DNA of 64,000 nt from a virus, in IMG/VR virus record IMGVR_UViG_3300023223_001361, positions 62,001-126,000 of that record; one strand, 5' to 3'. Numbering within the stretch: the stretch's first letter is position 1; each line of letters starts with the position of its first letter. A model generated the notes under the pieces. It saw only the letters and a list, made by a program, of their open reading frames with translations, was not told the DNA's origin and ran no database searches. Positions 16,123-24,493 of the stretch are shown piece by piece. The position numbers and the translations under genes were made by a program.

Positions 16123-18780
16123 ATGAAACATATATTATGCTGTTTTTTACTATATTGTTGTTGTTTTTCTCATGATGTTTCCGCAATGTGTGAGCCGGAG
16201 ACTTCAGCAAACTTCATTTCTGCTACAGAAGTTGTAGCAATTTCAGATAAAGATTTATCAAATGTTGTTTTAAAGTTCTGTGATGATACTATCCAGAAGT
16301 TTGATGATTTAAGTGGTTTATTTGGAACTTTTTCTGGTACAGGCGATAATTCTGGAAAGAAACTTGTAGGTATTTACATCAAATCAGGTTGTAACCAAAG
16401 TGATGAAGGACTGGGTTTTGGTGAATTTCATGTTAATCTCGATGATGATGTTTGTGGTAATCATAACTGTAATAATGACGATGATGACGATGACGATGAT
16501 TGTTGTGAAGATGATGACGACGATGATAGCAATGCTTGTGAACCAGTTTGCCCGCAAGGTTATGATGAATGTGGTGTTTGTGGTGGAGAAGGTTCGGGTG
16601 AATGTGGGTGTAATAGTTCAGTTGTAAAAGATCGGTGTGATGTATGTGGTGGTGACAACACATCTTGTCAAATTGAAGTTTGTCAAGTTCTTGATAATGA
16701 CTATGATAATGCGAAAGTTGTTGTTATCCTTGAAAGCGAACTTGATGAAACAAAACACTTTGATGTTGCTGAATGTAAACCAACTGTTATTTGTATTAGA
16801 TCTGGATGGGGACCAACTGTCACAGTTCCTTGGATTGCTTTCTACAATAAATATCTGAATGAAGGATCCGGGCTTGGTGAATGTCGATTCACAGTTTGTG
16901 TGAAATCTGAAGATGGTCGATTTGCTATTGCTGGGTTTGTTCTTGAATCAGAATTTGCTGTTCTTATCGAAGAAGGACGTGCTACGGGAGATTTGTCTGA
17001 GTGTGATAATGTAAAAGTCTGTATTAATCCCAATACTACTCCGCCTACAACAAAATTAATTCCAAAATTTGTCTTAGATTGGTATTTGAGTAATGGATTT
17101 AAAGAAGGTGAATGTCCGATTAAGGTATGTAGACCTGGAATTGAAAATGAAGCTGATGCAACTGTAATAGAGATTGATCTAAGTGAAAAATTAGAAACGG
17201 ATAGATTCGTTGAAGATTGTGAACCAATGACAATCTGTTTAGATGGTCAAACTTTAACGTTACCAAAATTTGTTGCAATCCCTATAATTGTAAATGATGG
17301 TGCAAATCAAGGTGAATGTAATGGTGAATGTCCAACACATAATGAATGTGTAACTGAGTGTTCTGAATCATACGATCCTCTTTGGGTTCCGCAATGTGTG
17401 GCATTTTGTGTTGAAAATTGTGGCATTTATTGTGATAAACCAAAAGATTGTATATTTACCGATCTTGAGCCAGAAACTTGTGCAAACGCTAATGGTTTTC
17501 TTGGTCAGGTCAATATTGCGACTGTAGTTAATACTTCACAAAAACCTCTCAGAGTTCAAGTTCAATATAGAGATTTGTTTGGTGTTGTCCAAGGCCAAAT
17601 TGCTAATACAGTTGAAACCAAATGGGATGTTATTGTGAATGACATCGGTTTATTGCCAGATACTTATGGAACAGTTTGTGTTCAAACTGATGCTGAAGAA
17701 GCAGGAAAGTGGATTGGTGGTGTTACACTTTATAAAGGCATAGATGATAATGCTTGGGGCGGACCTTATGAGTTTGCATTATACTATCCATTTGAAAACT
17801 TCAAAATTGGATTTCAGGCAACCGCACTAAACACTCATGATTTAGGTGGTAGCGCTACTGCTAATTGGATTAGGATAACTGATGGTGAAATTGATAATCA
17901 TCCTCTTGGTGGCTCATTGTTTATTTACGGTGGAGATGGTACATTAGAACAGTTACACGATGTTCATATCCCTGATGGTGGTAGGTTTGATTTTAGTGCT
18001 CATGATGCTCTAGGTCATAATAAACTAGGAACAGCTATATTTGCTCCACACCTAGTTAATGGGAAATCACCAAATTATTATTTCTCATCTGCGAGATATA
18101 CATATAATTGTGTTGATAATCCAAATGGATTTGCTTGCAACGATTTCTTAACAGCGTTTGTGACACCAAATAGAACGCCTATTAAAGGAATTACTTATAA
18201 TCAGGTTTCGAGCGTAGGTGAGTTGACCTATCTCGAACTTCATAATCCAGTTGAAAAAACAACATCAATTCGATTGTCTGTATTTTCGGAAGATGGAATT
18301 AAAGTGCATAATGAAACAATTCAACTCACACCATATCAAGTAAGACATCTAGCAATATACAATGTATTGGATGGTGTAGGTCATGCTAAGTTAAATTCAG
18401 AGAATTATTATATTGCAGGTCGATCTTCCTATAAGCTGGAAAGTTCTATTGTGGAGTTTGGTTATTCAACAGCATTTACTAGGCTAACTCCAAATAGTAA
18501 ACAAATGACTGAATATAATAGTTTCTTAAACCAATCCAATACTGTTGAAGTGACTAACACACTTGAGAGAACGAGTAATGGAACTATTAAAGTGATTGAC
18601 TATTTGGGGAATGTAGTATTTGATGCTTTTATTTCAGCAGCTCCAAATACAACTACTAGATACAAGTTGAATATACCTGTTGATAGTTATGGGGTAATAA
18701 TCGTGGATGCGCCAGGTGTATTCATTCGAAACTATGTGGTTAATGATAACCAATATACTTTGCCTTTTATAGGCAAATAA
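16123..18780 (+). CDS. exported Cys/Asp-rich 885-residue protein
   Basis: 885 residues. Residues 1-21 are a signal peptide (KHILCCFLLYCCCFSHDVSA). Residues 119-134 are an almost pure Asp cluster, probably calcium-binding. Two CxVCGG modules (149-154 and 171-176) recall the thrombospondin/ADAMTS-type D-x-CGVCGGD motif also found in bacterial surface proteins. Residues 185-400 hold three related Cys modules, each ending GECxxxVC-like. From about 455 onward come several beta-sandwich-like modules with recurring G-x-V-x-x-x-x-x-L-x-P patterns. No catalytic motif is visible. Likely exported to the host surface or medium, or a virion adhesin. It has its own promoter and terminator inside a forward-strand gene array. 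Confidence 0.75.
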   Translation: MKHILCCFLLYCCCFSHDVSAMCEPETSANFISATEVVAISDKDLSNVVLKFCDDTIQKFDDLSGLFGTFSGTGDNSGKKLVGIYIKSGCNQSDEGLGFGEFHVNLDDDVCGNHNCNNDDDDDDDDCCEDDDDDDSNACEPVCPQGYDECGVCGGEGSGECGCNSSVVKDRCDVCGGDNTSCQIEVCQVLDNDYDNAKVVVILESELDETKHFDVAECKPTVICIRSGWGPTVTVPWIAFYNKYLNEGSGLGECRFTVCVKSEDGRFAIAGFVLESEFAVLIEEGRATGDLSECDNVKVCINPNTTPPTTKLIPKFVLDWYLSNGFKEGECPIKVCRPGIENEADATVIEIDLSEKLETDRFVEDCEPMTICLDGQTLTLPKFVAIPIIVNDGANQGECNGECPTHNECVTECSESYDPLWVPQCVAFCVENCGIYCDKPKDCIFTDLEPETCANANGFLGQVNIATVVNTSQKPLRVQVQYRDLFGVVQGQIANTVETKWDVIVNDIGLLPDTYGTVCVQTDAEEAGKWIGGVTLYKGIDDNAWGGPYEFALYYPFENFKIGFQATALNTHDLGGSATANWIRITDGEIDNHPLGGSLFIYGGDGTLEQLHDVHIPDGGRFDFSAHDALGHNKLGTAIFAPHLVNGKSPNYYFSSARYTYNCVDNPNGFACNDFLTAFVTPNRTPIKGITYNQVSSVGELTYLELHNPVEKTTSIRLSVFSEDGIKVHNETIQLTPYQVRHLAIYNVLDGVGHAKLNSENYYIAGRSSYKLESSIVEFGYSTAFTRLTPNSKQMTEYNSFLNQSNTVEVTNTLERTSNGTIKVIDYLGNVVFDAFISAAPNTTTRYKLNIPVDSYGVIIVDAPGVFIRNYVVNDNQYTLPFIGK

Positions 18781-18785
18781 TTACA

Positions 18786-18830
18786 GGCTGGCAAGGGATT
18801 TCCCCATGCTCTTGCCAGCCCCTTTATTCG
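18786..18830 (+). terminator. intrinsic terminator
   Basis: A 10-bp perfect stem, GGCTGGCAAG (18786-18795) with CTTGCCAGCC (18811-18820), 15-nt loop, then CCTTTATT. The stem is strong and the U-tract modest. It closes the unit begun at 16046. Confidence 0.75.
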
Positions 18831-18840
18831 AGATTTAATT

Positions 18841-19056
18841 ATGAGTGATGAAAAATCCAATATGGTAGGTAAAAAACCTATTAGAGTTTCTGGAGATGGT
18901 ATAGTTGAAGAAAGTGAAATAACAGAAGAAATTTGGTATTGGGTAAGAACATTACATTTCAATGGTGCTCAACCTAAAGAAATACCAATATTAATAGAGG
19001 AAAAGGTTCCAGGAACTTTCATAACAGTTGCTACAATATTGGATATTCTAAGATGA
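18841..19056 (+). CDS. small hypothetical protein
   Basis: 71 residues, acidic N-terminus, then a helical EEIWYWVRTLHFNGAQPKEI segment suggestive of a small winged-helix/HTH (IPILIEEKV, VATILDIL). Possible DNA-binding protein; not recognised. Confidence 0.55.
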   Translation: MSDEKSNMVGKKPIRVSGDGIVEESEITEEIWYWVRTLHFNGAQPKEIPILIEEKVPGTFITVATILDILR

Positions 19057-19325
19057 GGATTTTTAGTAAAAATGATGCAGATTCTTGCAAACGTATTCGT
19101 AATTCAGTCGTAAATGGTTATGACATTAGTCCTAGGGACACCCATTTTTTATTAGGATGTATTAAGAGATTAACTACTAAAATCAGTTCGGATAAAATAA
19201 CAATAGAAGATTTGAATAAGAAAATATCAGCAATGCAATGTGCTGATAAACTAAGGAAAAGTGGATTCGGCATTTCGGACCAAATGTTTATAAATGATTT
19301 GTTTAAAGGCTTAAACAAAAAATGA
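19053..19325 (+). CDS. small hypothetical protein
   Basis: 90 residues, helical, basic N-terminus; 4-base overlap with its neighbours on both sides. Not recognised. Confidence 0.55.
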   Translation: MRIFSKNDADSCKRIRNSVVNGYDISPRDTHFLLGCIKRLTTKISSDKITIEDLNKKISAMQCADKLRKSGFGISDQMFINDLFKGLNKK

Positions 19326-19531
19326 GCGAACATGGGCAAATAGAAAATAAATGTGGTGAATGTGGTGCTATCGCAAAGCTCAATGTATATCATCAAGATA
19401 ACAAAATAATGTTTGAGATTGCTTGCTCAAGTGGTTGTTATTCTTCTGGATTCAAAAATTCATTTGAAGAAAGTTTAGAGAGATGGGATAAAATATACAA
19501 TTATCTTAAGGAACAAAACAACAATAAATGA
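19322..19531 (+). CDS. Lar-like small zinc-finger protein
   Basis: 69 residues. CGECGA near the start and CSSGC with SGF later form a treble-clef-like zinc site. The layout (CxxC, beta hairpin, C, aromatic, helix with W) resembles Lar-type restriction-alleviation proteins. Lar-like function would fit a phage, but similarity is only at pattern level. Confidence 0.55.
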   Translation: MSEHGQIENKCGECGAIAKLNVYHQDNKIMFEIACSSGCYSSGFKNSFEESLERWDKIYNYLKEQNNNK

Positions 19532-19770
19532 TACTAAAATATATGAAATCTTGGCTCAATAAAAAACAAGGTAAGAGAATATCTATTCAGGAGGCACATA
19601 AGTTAGCTTCTAAAGTTGCCTCTGAGACTTCGACCCGAATAGCCAAGGAACGTAAACAAGAAGCTGAATTCCTCCAACAGTATTGGGATGGTGAGGAAAT
19701 CACCGAAGAAGAAAGTGATTTGAGAATGGCACAAATCGAAGCACTACAGAATAAAACAAAATGGCACTAA
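19528..19770 (+). CDS. small helical hypothetical protein
   Basis: 80 residues, charged, EAHKLASKVASETSTRIAKE helix. SD CAGGAGG is inside the gene, not at its start; the start is coupled to the previous stop by ATGA. Not recognised. Confidence 0.5.
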   Translation: MILKYMKSWLNKKQGKRISIQEAHKLASKVASETSTRIAKERKQEAEFLQQYWDGEEITEEESDLRMAQIEALQNKTKWH

Positions 19771-20015
19771 CGTTAGAACAAATTGAATCTGATATTGCAG
19801 AAATAGATGTTCAGCTGGCAGAATTGGATGCTCAGGAAGCTGCTTATGTTGATGGAACTATAGATGATGGGAATTCTGGTGGACCACCTACTTCTCCAAC
19901 ATTAGAAGAATTTTTAATCAGGACTTCCATAGCTAGAACAGATTTAGAAACAGCAAGAGAAGATTTAGTAACTATAAGAGATACACAGGATTTTAGTATT
20001 TTAACTGGGGAATAA
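19761..20015 (+). CDS. acidic coiled-coil protein
   Basis: 84 residues. Two Leu/Ala/Glu heptad helices (LEQIESDIAEIDVQLAELDA and the C-terminal 30 residues) flank a Gly/Pro/Ser linker, so it should form a helical hairpin. Similar small coiled-coil proteins occur in phage tail or lysis regions. Identity unknown. Confidence 0.6.
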   Translation: MALTLEQIESDIAEIDVQLAELDAQEAAYVDGTIDDGNSGGPPTSPTLEEFLIRTSIARTDLETAREDLVTIRDTQDFSILTGE

Positions 20016-20026
20016 AGGTGATGATA

Positions 20027-20305
20027 ATGAAGATTAAATTGATGATATTAATTTTAATATTTTATACAGGTTGCTCTACAATGGTAAAAAGGACTATAGA
20101 ACCCAGTCTTGATACCGAAAACCAAAAGCTTAAAGCCAGAGTTCAAGAGTGCGAGACAACAGTTAATCAACTGGCAGGAGATTTGGAGAAGTGTTTTCGA
20201 GAGTATAAAGAATTATTAAACTTTGTCGTACTATGTTCTCAAATGGGAGAAAAGATGATAGCAAATTCGAAAACCCAAACTTTAACTTGTGGAGAACCAG
20301 AGTAA
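20027..20305 (+). CDS. small lipoprotein
   Basis: 92 residues from ATG 20027 (AAAGGTG 6 bases upstream). Signal peptide ends in a lipobox, FYTGCS, so the Cys would be lipidated; a coiled-coil tail with two more Cys follows. Could be an Rz1-like outer-membrane spanin or a superinfection-exclusion lipoprotein; a stronger spanin candidate lies at 41117. Confidence 0.65.
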   Translation: MKIKLMILILIFYTGCSTMVKRTIEPSLDTENQKLKARVQECETTVNQLAGDLEKCFREYKELLNFVVLCSQMGEKMIANSKTQTLTCGEPE

Positions 20306-20324
20306 ATTAAATATGGGGTAAGAA

Positions 20325-20660
20325 ATGTCTGAAAATATCAAGATAGAGCTTAATAGTCTACAAAGAACAAATTTTGCTTTTCCGGGCCTTTGGGAGGCAA
20401 GTGGAACAAATGGAGAAATTATTTTACTGCATTTTAGATATGGTGATTTAAGTGTATACATTTGTGACAATGAAAAAATTCGAGGAGAGTTGGCATATCA
20501 ATTATTTGTTAATGTGTCTAGTGAATCAAAAATAGAAGGAATAAAACTTTTATTAAAAGAACCGAAAGATGAGTTTTGTTTAGATGGATTTATTACTGAT
20601 GAGGAACTATTTATTATGCTTGAAAAGGAAGAATTGATATATTATGAAAAAGAAAATTAA
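20325..20660 (+). CDS. hypothetical protein
   Basis: 111 residues, acidic mixed alpha/beta, GGGGT-type SD upstream. Not recognised. Confidence 0.55.
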   Translation: MSENIKIELNSLQRTNFAFPGLWEASGTNGEIILLHFRYGDLSVYICDNEKIRGELAYQLFVNVSSESKIEGIKLLLKEPKDEFCLDGFITDEELFIMLEKEELIYYEKEN

Positions 20661-20928
20661 ATTACAACTATGGTCTGCTTTTGTTGGTTTCTCGGTGTTT
20701 ATGGCTTTCTTTGCTTTAACTAATATTGTTTTATTAGTCTCTATTCCAAACACAAAATTAACAAATGCTGAACTTTATGGGAACCAAGTACAAATTAACA
20801 AAAATGATTTAGGAACTTTAATTTGTGATAAACCAGAACCAAGTGTATGTGTCCAATTAGATCCGAATGGAGAATTTATTCATTTTATTTACAAAGAAAA
20901 GGTGATACATGGAGGAGAAAAATTTTGA
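20644..20928 (+). CDS. membrane-anchored small protein
   Basis: 94 residues with one N-terminal transmembrane helix (about 9-33) and a polar outer domain with two Cys (LICDKPEPSVCVQLD), suggesting a periplasmic disulfide. Overlaps both neighbours, so co-translated. Confidence 0.6.
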   Translation: MKKKIKLQLWSAFVGFSVFMAFFALTNIVLLVSIPNTKLTNAELYGNQVQINKNDLGTLICDKPEPSVCVQLDPNGEFIHFIYKEKVIHGGEKF

Positions 20929-21241
20929 TATTAACATCGATAAGGTATTTTCTATAGAAATACCTGAAGATGGTGGGCTGGTCGTTTATATTCCGACGAT
21001 GTATTTTAATGCGAAATATGAGATGATGCATAAACAATTAAAGAACCAACTCCATAAAGCTTTAAACAAATTGGGTCGTACAGATATACCTGTAGTTATC
21101 TTACCAGATCAGTTTACATTAGAGCGTATCAGTGAGGGCCAGTATAAAGCTAAAAAGAATAATTGGTTATTACGAACCATATTGTTAAGTTTATTCAACA
21201 TTATGACGACTATACTAGTAGTAAAGTTTTTATGTAGTTAA
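20909..21241 (+). CDS. tail-anchored small protein
   Basis: 110 residues: soluble N-terminal domain and one C-terminal transmembrane segment (LLRTILLSLFNIMTTILVV). Opposite topology to the preceding gene product, so the two could pair in the inner membrane. Function unknown. Confidence 0.6.
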   Translation: MEEKNFDINIDKVFSIEIPEDGGLVVYIPTMYFNAKYEMMHKQLKNQLHKALNKLGRTDIPVVILPDQFTLERISEGQYKAKKNNWLLRTILLSLFNIMTTILVVKFLCS

Positions 21242-21242
21242 A

Positions 21243-21437
21243 ATGCAAAATTTTACTGATCTAATTAATAACAAAACAGTTACGGTTTGTGTCAATAATG
21301 GAATCGTAAAACTTGTTCATGTTCCTACTGGAATAACGATATCTAAAGCAATTGGAATTGAAGGCAGATTTGTGACTATACACAAATTACGATTTGAACT
21401 TTATGAACAAGTCAAATCCAAAAAAAATTCTGATTAA
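21243..21437 (+). CDS. small hypothetical protein
   Basis: 64 residues, beta-rich, one base after the previous stop. Not recognised. Confidence 0.55.
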   Translation: MQNFTDLINNKTVTVCVNNGIVKLVHVPTGITISKAIGIEGRFVTIHKLRFELYEQVKSKKNSD

Positions 21438-21441
21438 TATA

Positions 21442-21678
21442 ATGCAAGAAAAAATTTTAAATAAAACTATGGATGAAATCGCCGAATGTATGATGTCTCT
21501 TACTTCAGTTTTACGTACACAAAGTATGAAAGAAGTATATAGAATTCTTGATGAAGTTGACGAAAAGAGAAACTTCATAAACAGTCAAGAACACCCAGAA
21601 GAAATATTAGAAGCTTTAAATCTATTGAATGAACAGTTTGAACATATGAGAAAATTATTAGGATGGGGGTTAAATTAA
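21442..21678 (+). CDS. small helical hypothetical protein
   Basis: 78 residues from ATG 21442; earlier in-frame starts (21394, 21403) would overlap the preceding gene, and no SD decides between them. All helical, acidic. Not recognised. Confidence 0.5.
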   Translation: MQEKILNKTMDEIAECMMSLTSVLRTQSMKEVYRILDEVDEKRNFINSQEHPEEILEALNLLNEQFEHMRKLLGWGLN

Positions 21679-22184
21679 TGACTAAAATCGTTCATATTCA
21701 TGAAGCACATATTAGCCGGATTAAAAAGCAAATTCGAAATGGAACATATGAAATAGATTCCATTGCTGTGGCTCAAGCTACTTTGCGCTGGCTTGAAAAT
21801 GAAATGGAATCGCTCAAGTCATTAAAGAATTTATACGATTTGGAACAATCGAAACTTCCGGGTTTTCGTAAAGGAACTGGAATAGGTCAGAGATTCACTC
21901 AGGCTATAGACATTTTAGATCCTTCTTTTTGGAATAAAATGTCAAAATGGGATTTTGGTGTGATAGCTGGAAATTCAACTCAAGGTCGTGATATTAAAGG
22001 TTCATTTAATACAATTGTTCTGGAAAAGGGTAAGAAAACAATAAGAATTTCTACCCCAAGAAACGGAAAGGATTCTTCTTTACCTTGGAAAGCGGTTTTG
22101 AGTAATGCTAAAAATGGTATAGAAAAGGAAACGAAAGAATTACCTTTTAGAAAATTATTAAAACAATTGAAGAAAATGCTATAA
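21678..22184 (+). CDS. hypothetical protein
   Basis: 168 residues from ATG 21678, with GGGGG upstream. N-terminal helical part, then a basic beta domain (VLEKGKKTIRISTPRNGKDS). Not recognised. Confidence 0.6.
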   Translation: MTKIVHIHEAHISRIKKQIRNGTYEIDSIAVAQATLRWLENEMESLKSLKNLYDLEQSKLPGFRKGTGIGQRFTQAIDILDPSFWNKMSKWDFGVIAGNSTQGRDIKGSFNTIVLEKGKKTIRISTPRNGKDSSLPWKAVLSNAKNGIEKETKELPFRKLLKQLKKML

Positions 22185-22214
22185 TAGAATCATTTAAGTA
22201 TAGAGAAAAAGAAA

Positions 22215-22535
22215 ATGATTGAAAAAATTTTTGGTGATACGTTTTTTACTGATATGCTTGGTCAGAAAGTTCGAATTGGTGATTATATCGTATATCCAGG
22301 TCGTCGAGGCTCTTCTTGTTGGCAAAATATAGGTCGAGTTTTGAGAATGAAGAATCAAGCTCATCGTTGGAGAGACAACCACTTTACTGCTACTGTTAAA
22401 GTTCTTTCTGCTAATCAGAACTGGAGAACTCAACAATGGGAAGCAAACGATAAAGCTGGATATATTACAAGATTGGATAGAGTTGTAAAAATTGATAGTA
22501 TTGGAGAAGAACTCAGAGCGATACTTGCAAAATGA
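22215..22535 (+). CDS. hypothetical SH3-like protein
   Basis: 106 residues. VRIGDYIVYPGRRGSSCWQN and RVLRMKNQAH give an SH3/KOW-like barrel often used for nucleic acid or protein binding. Overlaps the deaminase start by 4 bases. Function unknown. Confidence 0.6.
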   Translation: MIEKIFGDTFFTDMLGQKVRIGDYIVYPGRRGSSCWQNIGRVLRMKNQAHRWRDNHFTATVKVLSANQNWRTQQWEANDKAGYITRLDRVVKIDSIGEELRAILAK

Positions 22536-22975
22536 GTAGGCCTAATTGGGATCAATTCTTTCTTGGCATAGCAAAGCAGACTGCCAAAAGAGCTACGTGT
22601 AATCGAGCAAAACATGGTTGTGTATTAGTAAAAGATAATGGTGTAATATCTACTGGTTATAATGGCGCTCCACCAAAAATTAGTCATTGTGATGAGGGTG
22701 GCTGTTTTGTAATTAATGACCATTGTGAAAGATGTAATCATGCTGAAGTAAATGCAATATGTCAAGCAGCGATTCGAGGTCATAATACAAGGGGTGCGAC
22801 TGCTTATGTGACTGGTGAGTCTTGTTTAGAATGTTTAAGAACTTTGTTATGTGCTGGTATCGAGAAAATTGTTTACATTAAAGATGGCCATTATACTTTT
22901 CCTAAAGAAGAGGAAAAACTCCGACATTTGTTTATGACTCAACTTGAAATAAAGGCTATGGAATATGATCAGTAA
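22532..22975 (+). CDS. dCMP deaminase-like zinc enzyme
   Basis: 147 residues of the cytidine/deoxycytidylate deaminase fold. His70-Ala-Glu72 (HAEVNA) and Cys98-x-x-Cys101 (SCLEC) are the zinc ligands and proton shuttle. An extra Cys/His-rich insert (residues 53-70) is typical of phage dCMP deaminases with a second zinc. It converts dCMP to dUMP, the substrate of the ThyX at 44698. The usual Pro before the first Cys is Ser here. Confidence 0.85.
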   Translation: MSRPNWDQFFLGIAKQTAKRATCNRAKHGCVLVKDNGVISTGYNGAPPKISHCDEGGCFVINDHCERCNHAEVNAICQAAIRGHNTRGATAYVTGESCLECLRTLLCAGIEKIVYIKDGHYTFPKEEEKLRHLFMTQLEIKAMEYDQ

Positions 22976-23234
22976 AGAAACATTGTTTTTGACCATTTTA
23001 CCAGGTATAGCAGTATTAGCAGCATTCGTGGGATTCATTTGGTGGCTAGGAAGCGGCTCATGGGCAACTTTAAGCACAGAACATAGTTGTTTAAGGGCAT
23101 GGCACACATACACCATAAGTGAGGAAATTGGAGATGTTGACCAGTGGCTAGGACTTGAAAACTGTATAAAACAACATCCAAAATATCAAGAGCTTTATAA
23201 AAAATATGCATTACCCAAACTAAAAAAATCATGA
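22965..23234 (+). CDS. small membrane protein
   Basis: 89 residues, one N-terminal transmembrane helix (about 8-29), then a small domain with two Cys (SCLRAW and LENC). Overlaps the deaminase gene end. Unknown. Confidence 0.55.
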   Translation: MISKETLFLTILPGIAVLAAFVGFIWWLGSGSWATLSTEHSCLRAWHTYTISEEIGDVDQWLGLENCIKQHPKYQELYKKYALPKLKKS

Positions 23235-23452
23235 AACTTAGTGATTTGGAAATTGGTGATAAAGTAGAGGATATTACAGTTGTATTAGATAAACCGAAAT
23301 ATGGATACATTTCACAAATTAACAAAAATAATATTTCTGTTATTGATAATGTCTCAAAAACGATAATTATAAATTTGGGAACAAAAGAAAAACCAATTGA
23401 ATGGTGGACAGATATTAATCACTATGAAAAAACTTGGATATTAGTAAAATGA
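23231..23452 (+). CDS. small beta-rich hypothetical protein
   Basis: 73 residues starting MKLSDLEIGDKVEDI, SH3-like. ATGA coupling with its neighbour. Unknown. Confidence 0.55.
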   Translation: MKLSDLEIGDKVEDITVVLDKPKYGYISQINKNNISVIDNVSKTIIINLGTKEKPIEWWTDINHYEKTWILVK

Positions 23453-23640
23453 GCGAAATATTTCAGAGACTATTAGAAAAAGCAAAAGAAGAATTTAATA
23501 AAATAATGGCTGCCCCTTGGACCAAGGGGAAAACACTTTTAAAAAATGAGAATATTACATTTAGTGGAATAATGTCTATAACACCAACAAGAGCAAAAGA
23601 ACTCGCATATCGAGCTGGGTATTGGGTCCCAATATTATGA
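23449..23640 (+). CDS. small hypothetical protein
   Basis: 63 residues from ATG 23449 at an ATGA junction. Helical start, Trp/Pro-containing middle. Unknown. Confidence 0.5.
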   Translation: MSEIFQRLLEKAKEEFNKIMAAPWTKGKTLLKNENITFSGIMSITPTRAKELAYRAGYWVPIL

Positions 23641-23939
23641 TATTTGCATTTGATATGGATGATACTGTTACAGCAATGCCAGAGTTTTTTGCAGTGCTAG
23701 CAAAGGCTTTAAGAGCTGATGGACATAAAATCTATATTATCACTGCAAGAGATGAAATATTAACAACCCAAACTGAACAATTTTTAAGTGATCAAGGAAT
23801 AGAATATGATGGTGTGTATTTCACCTATGATAAGCAAGTTGTAGCGCGGAACCTTGGTGTAGATTTTGCATTCGATGATATGCCTTTATTTTATCAAGGC
23901 TTGACGTTGCCATTTCGTATCATAAAGGTATCAAAATGA
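23637..23939 (+). CDS. HAD-like phosphatase
   Basis: 100 residues. FAFDMDDTVT (residues 4-13) is the HAD nucleophile/acid motif DxDxT, IITAR is motif II-like and FAFDDMP is the late Asp motif. Small HAD proteins of this type are often 5'(3')-deoxyribonucleotidases or polynucleotide phosphatases. No cap domain is present, so a macromolecular or accessible substrate is possible. ATGA coupled on both sides. Confidence 0.75.
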   Translation: MIFAFDMDDTVTAMPEFFAVLAKALRADGHKIYIITARDEILTTQTEQFLSDQGIEYDGVYFTYDKQVVARNLGVDFAFDDMPLFYQGLTLPFRIIKVSK

Positions 23940-24493
23940 GCATCGAGTCATTAAAGAAAAATGCTTATAAAAAAGGTTATATTAAAAAAGAAACGAAACC
24001 GACTAAAAAAGAATTAACGGTCATCCAAACTATAGAAAATGAAGAACAAAGAAAACGTGAATTAATTGGTAGTATTGAAAATCTAAAAAAAGCTGAAACA
24101 AATGTCGACTGTTTGATTAAAATAGGAATGTCTGAAATCTTTGAAATATTTGATGAATATATTTCTAGTTTATCTGAAATAAAATGGAAAGTCAAGAAAC
24201 CTCTATTTGAAAAAAGATATGTTTTTTATCAAATTAATGAAAATATTGAAATCCAATGTGAATCTTTTCTAGAAAACACAGAAGCTCATTTGGTTATAAA
24301 AGATGATTGTCAGGTATATTATATACAGACACATACAAATTTTTACAAAAAACTAGCAAAACATTATATTTTATCATTGAAAATAAATGAATTGGAGAAA
24401 ATAAACAAAAATAGAAATAGAATTGAAAAAGCGTTAAAATCTAATACTTTTCAAAGAAAAAAATGGTTCAAATTTGGTCGAAAAAATGATTGA
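23936..24493 (+). CDS. N-terminal-KGYI-tag protein, divergent
   Basis: 185 residues starting MSIESLKKNAYKKGYI, a looser form of the MIDELIKKAREKGYI start shared by the following genes. The body is helical and Lys/Glu-rich without a recognisable domain. First member of the tandem paralogue cluster. Confidence 0.6.
   Translation: MSIESLKKNAYKKGYIKKETKPTKKELTVIQTIENEEQRKRELIGSIENLKKAETNVDCLIKIGMSEIFEIFDEYISSLSEIKWKVKKPLFEKRYVFYQINENIEIQCESFLENTEAHLVIKDDCQVYYIQTHTNFYKKLAKHYILSLKINELEKINKNRNRIEKALKSNTFQRKKWFKFGRKND

Noticed and set aside
16433-16663. His-rich reverse-strand open frame
   Set aside because: It is the complement of the Asp-codon tract in the exported protein gene and has no start signal.
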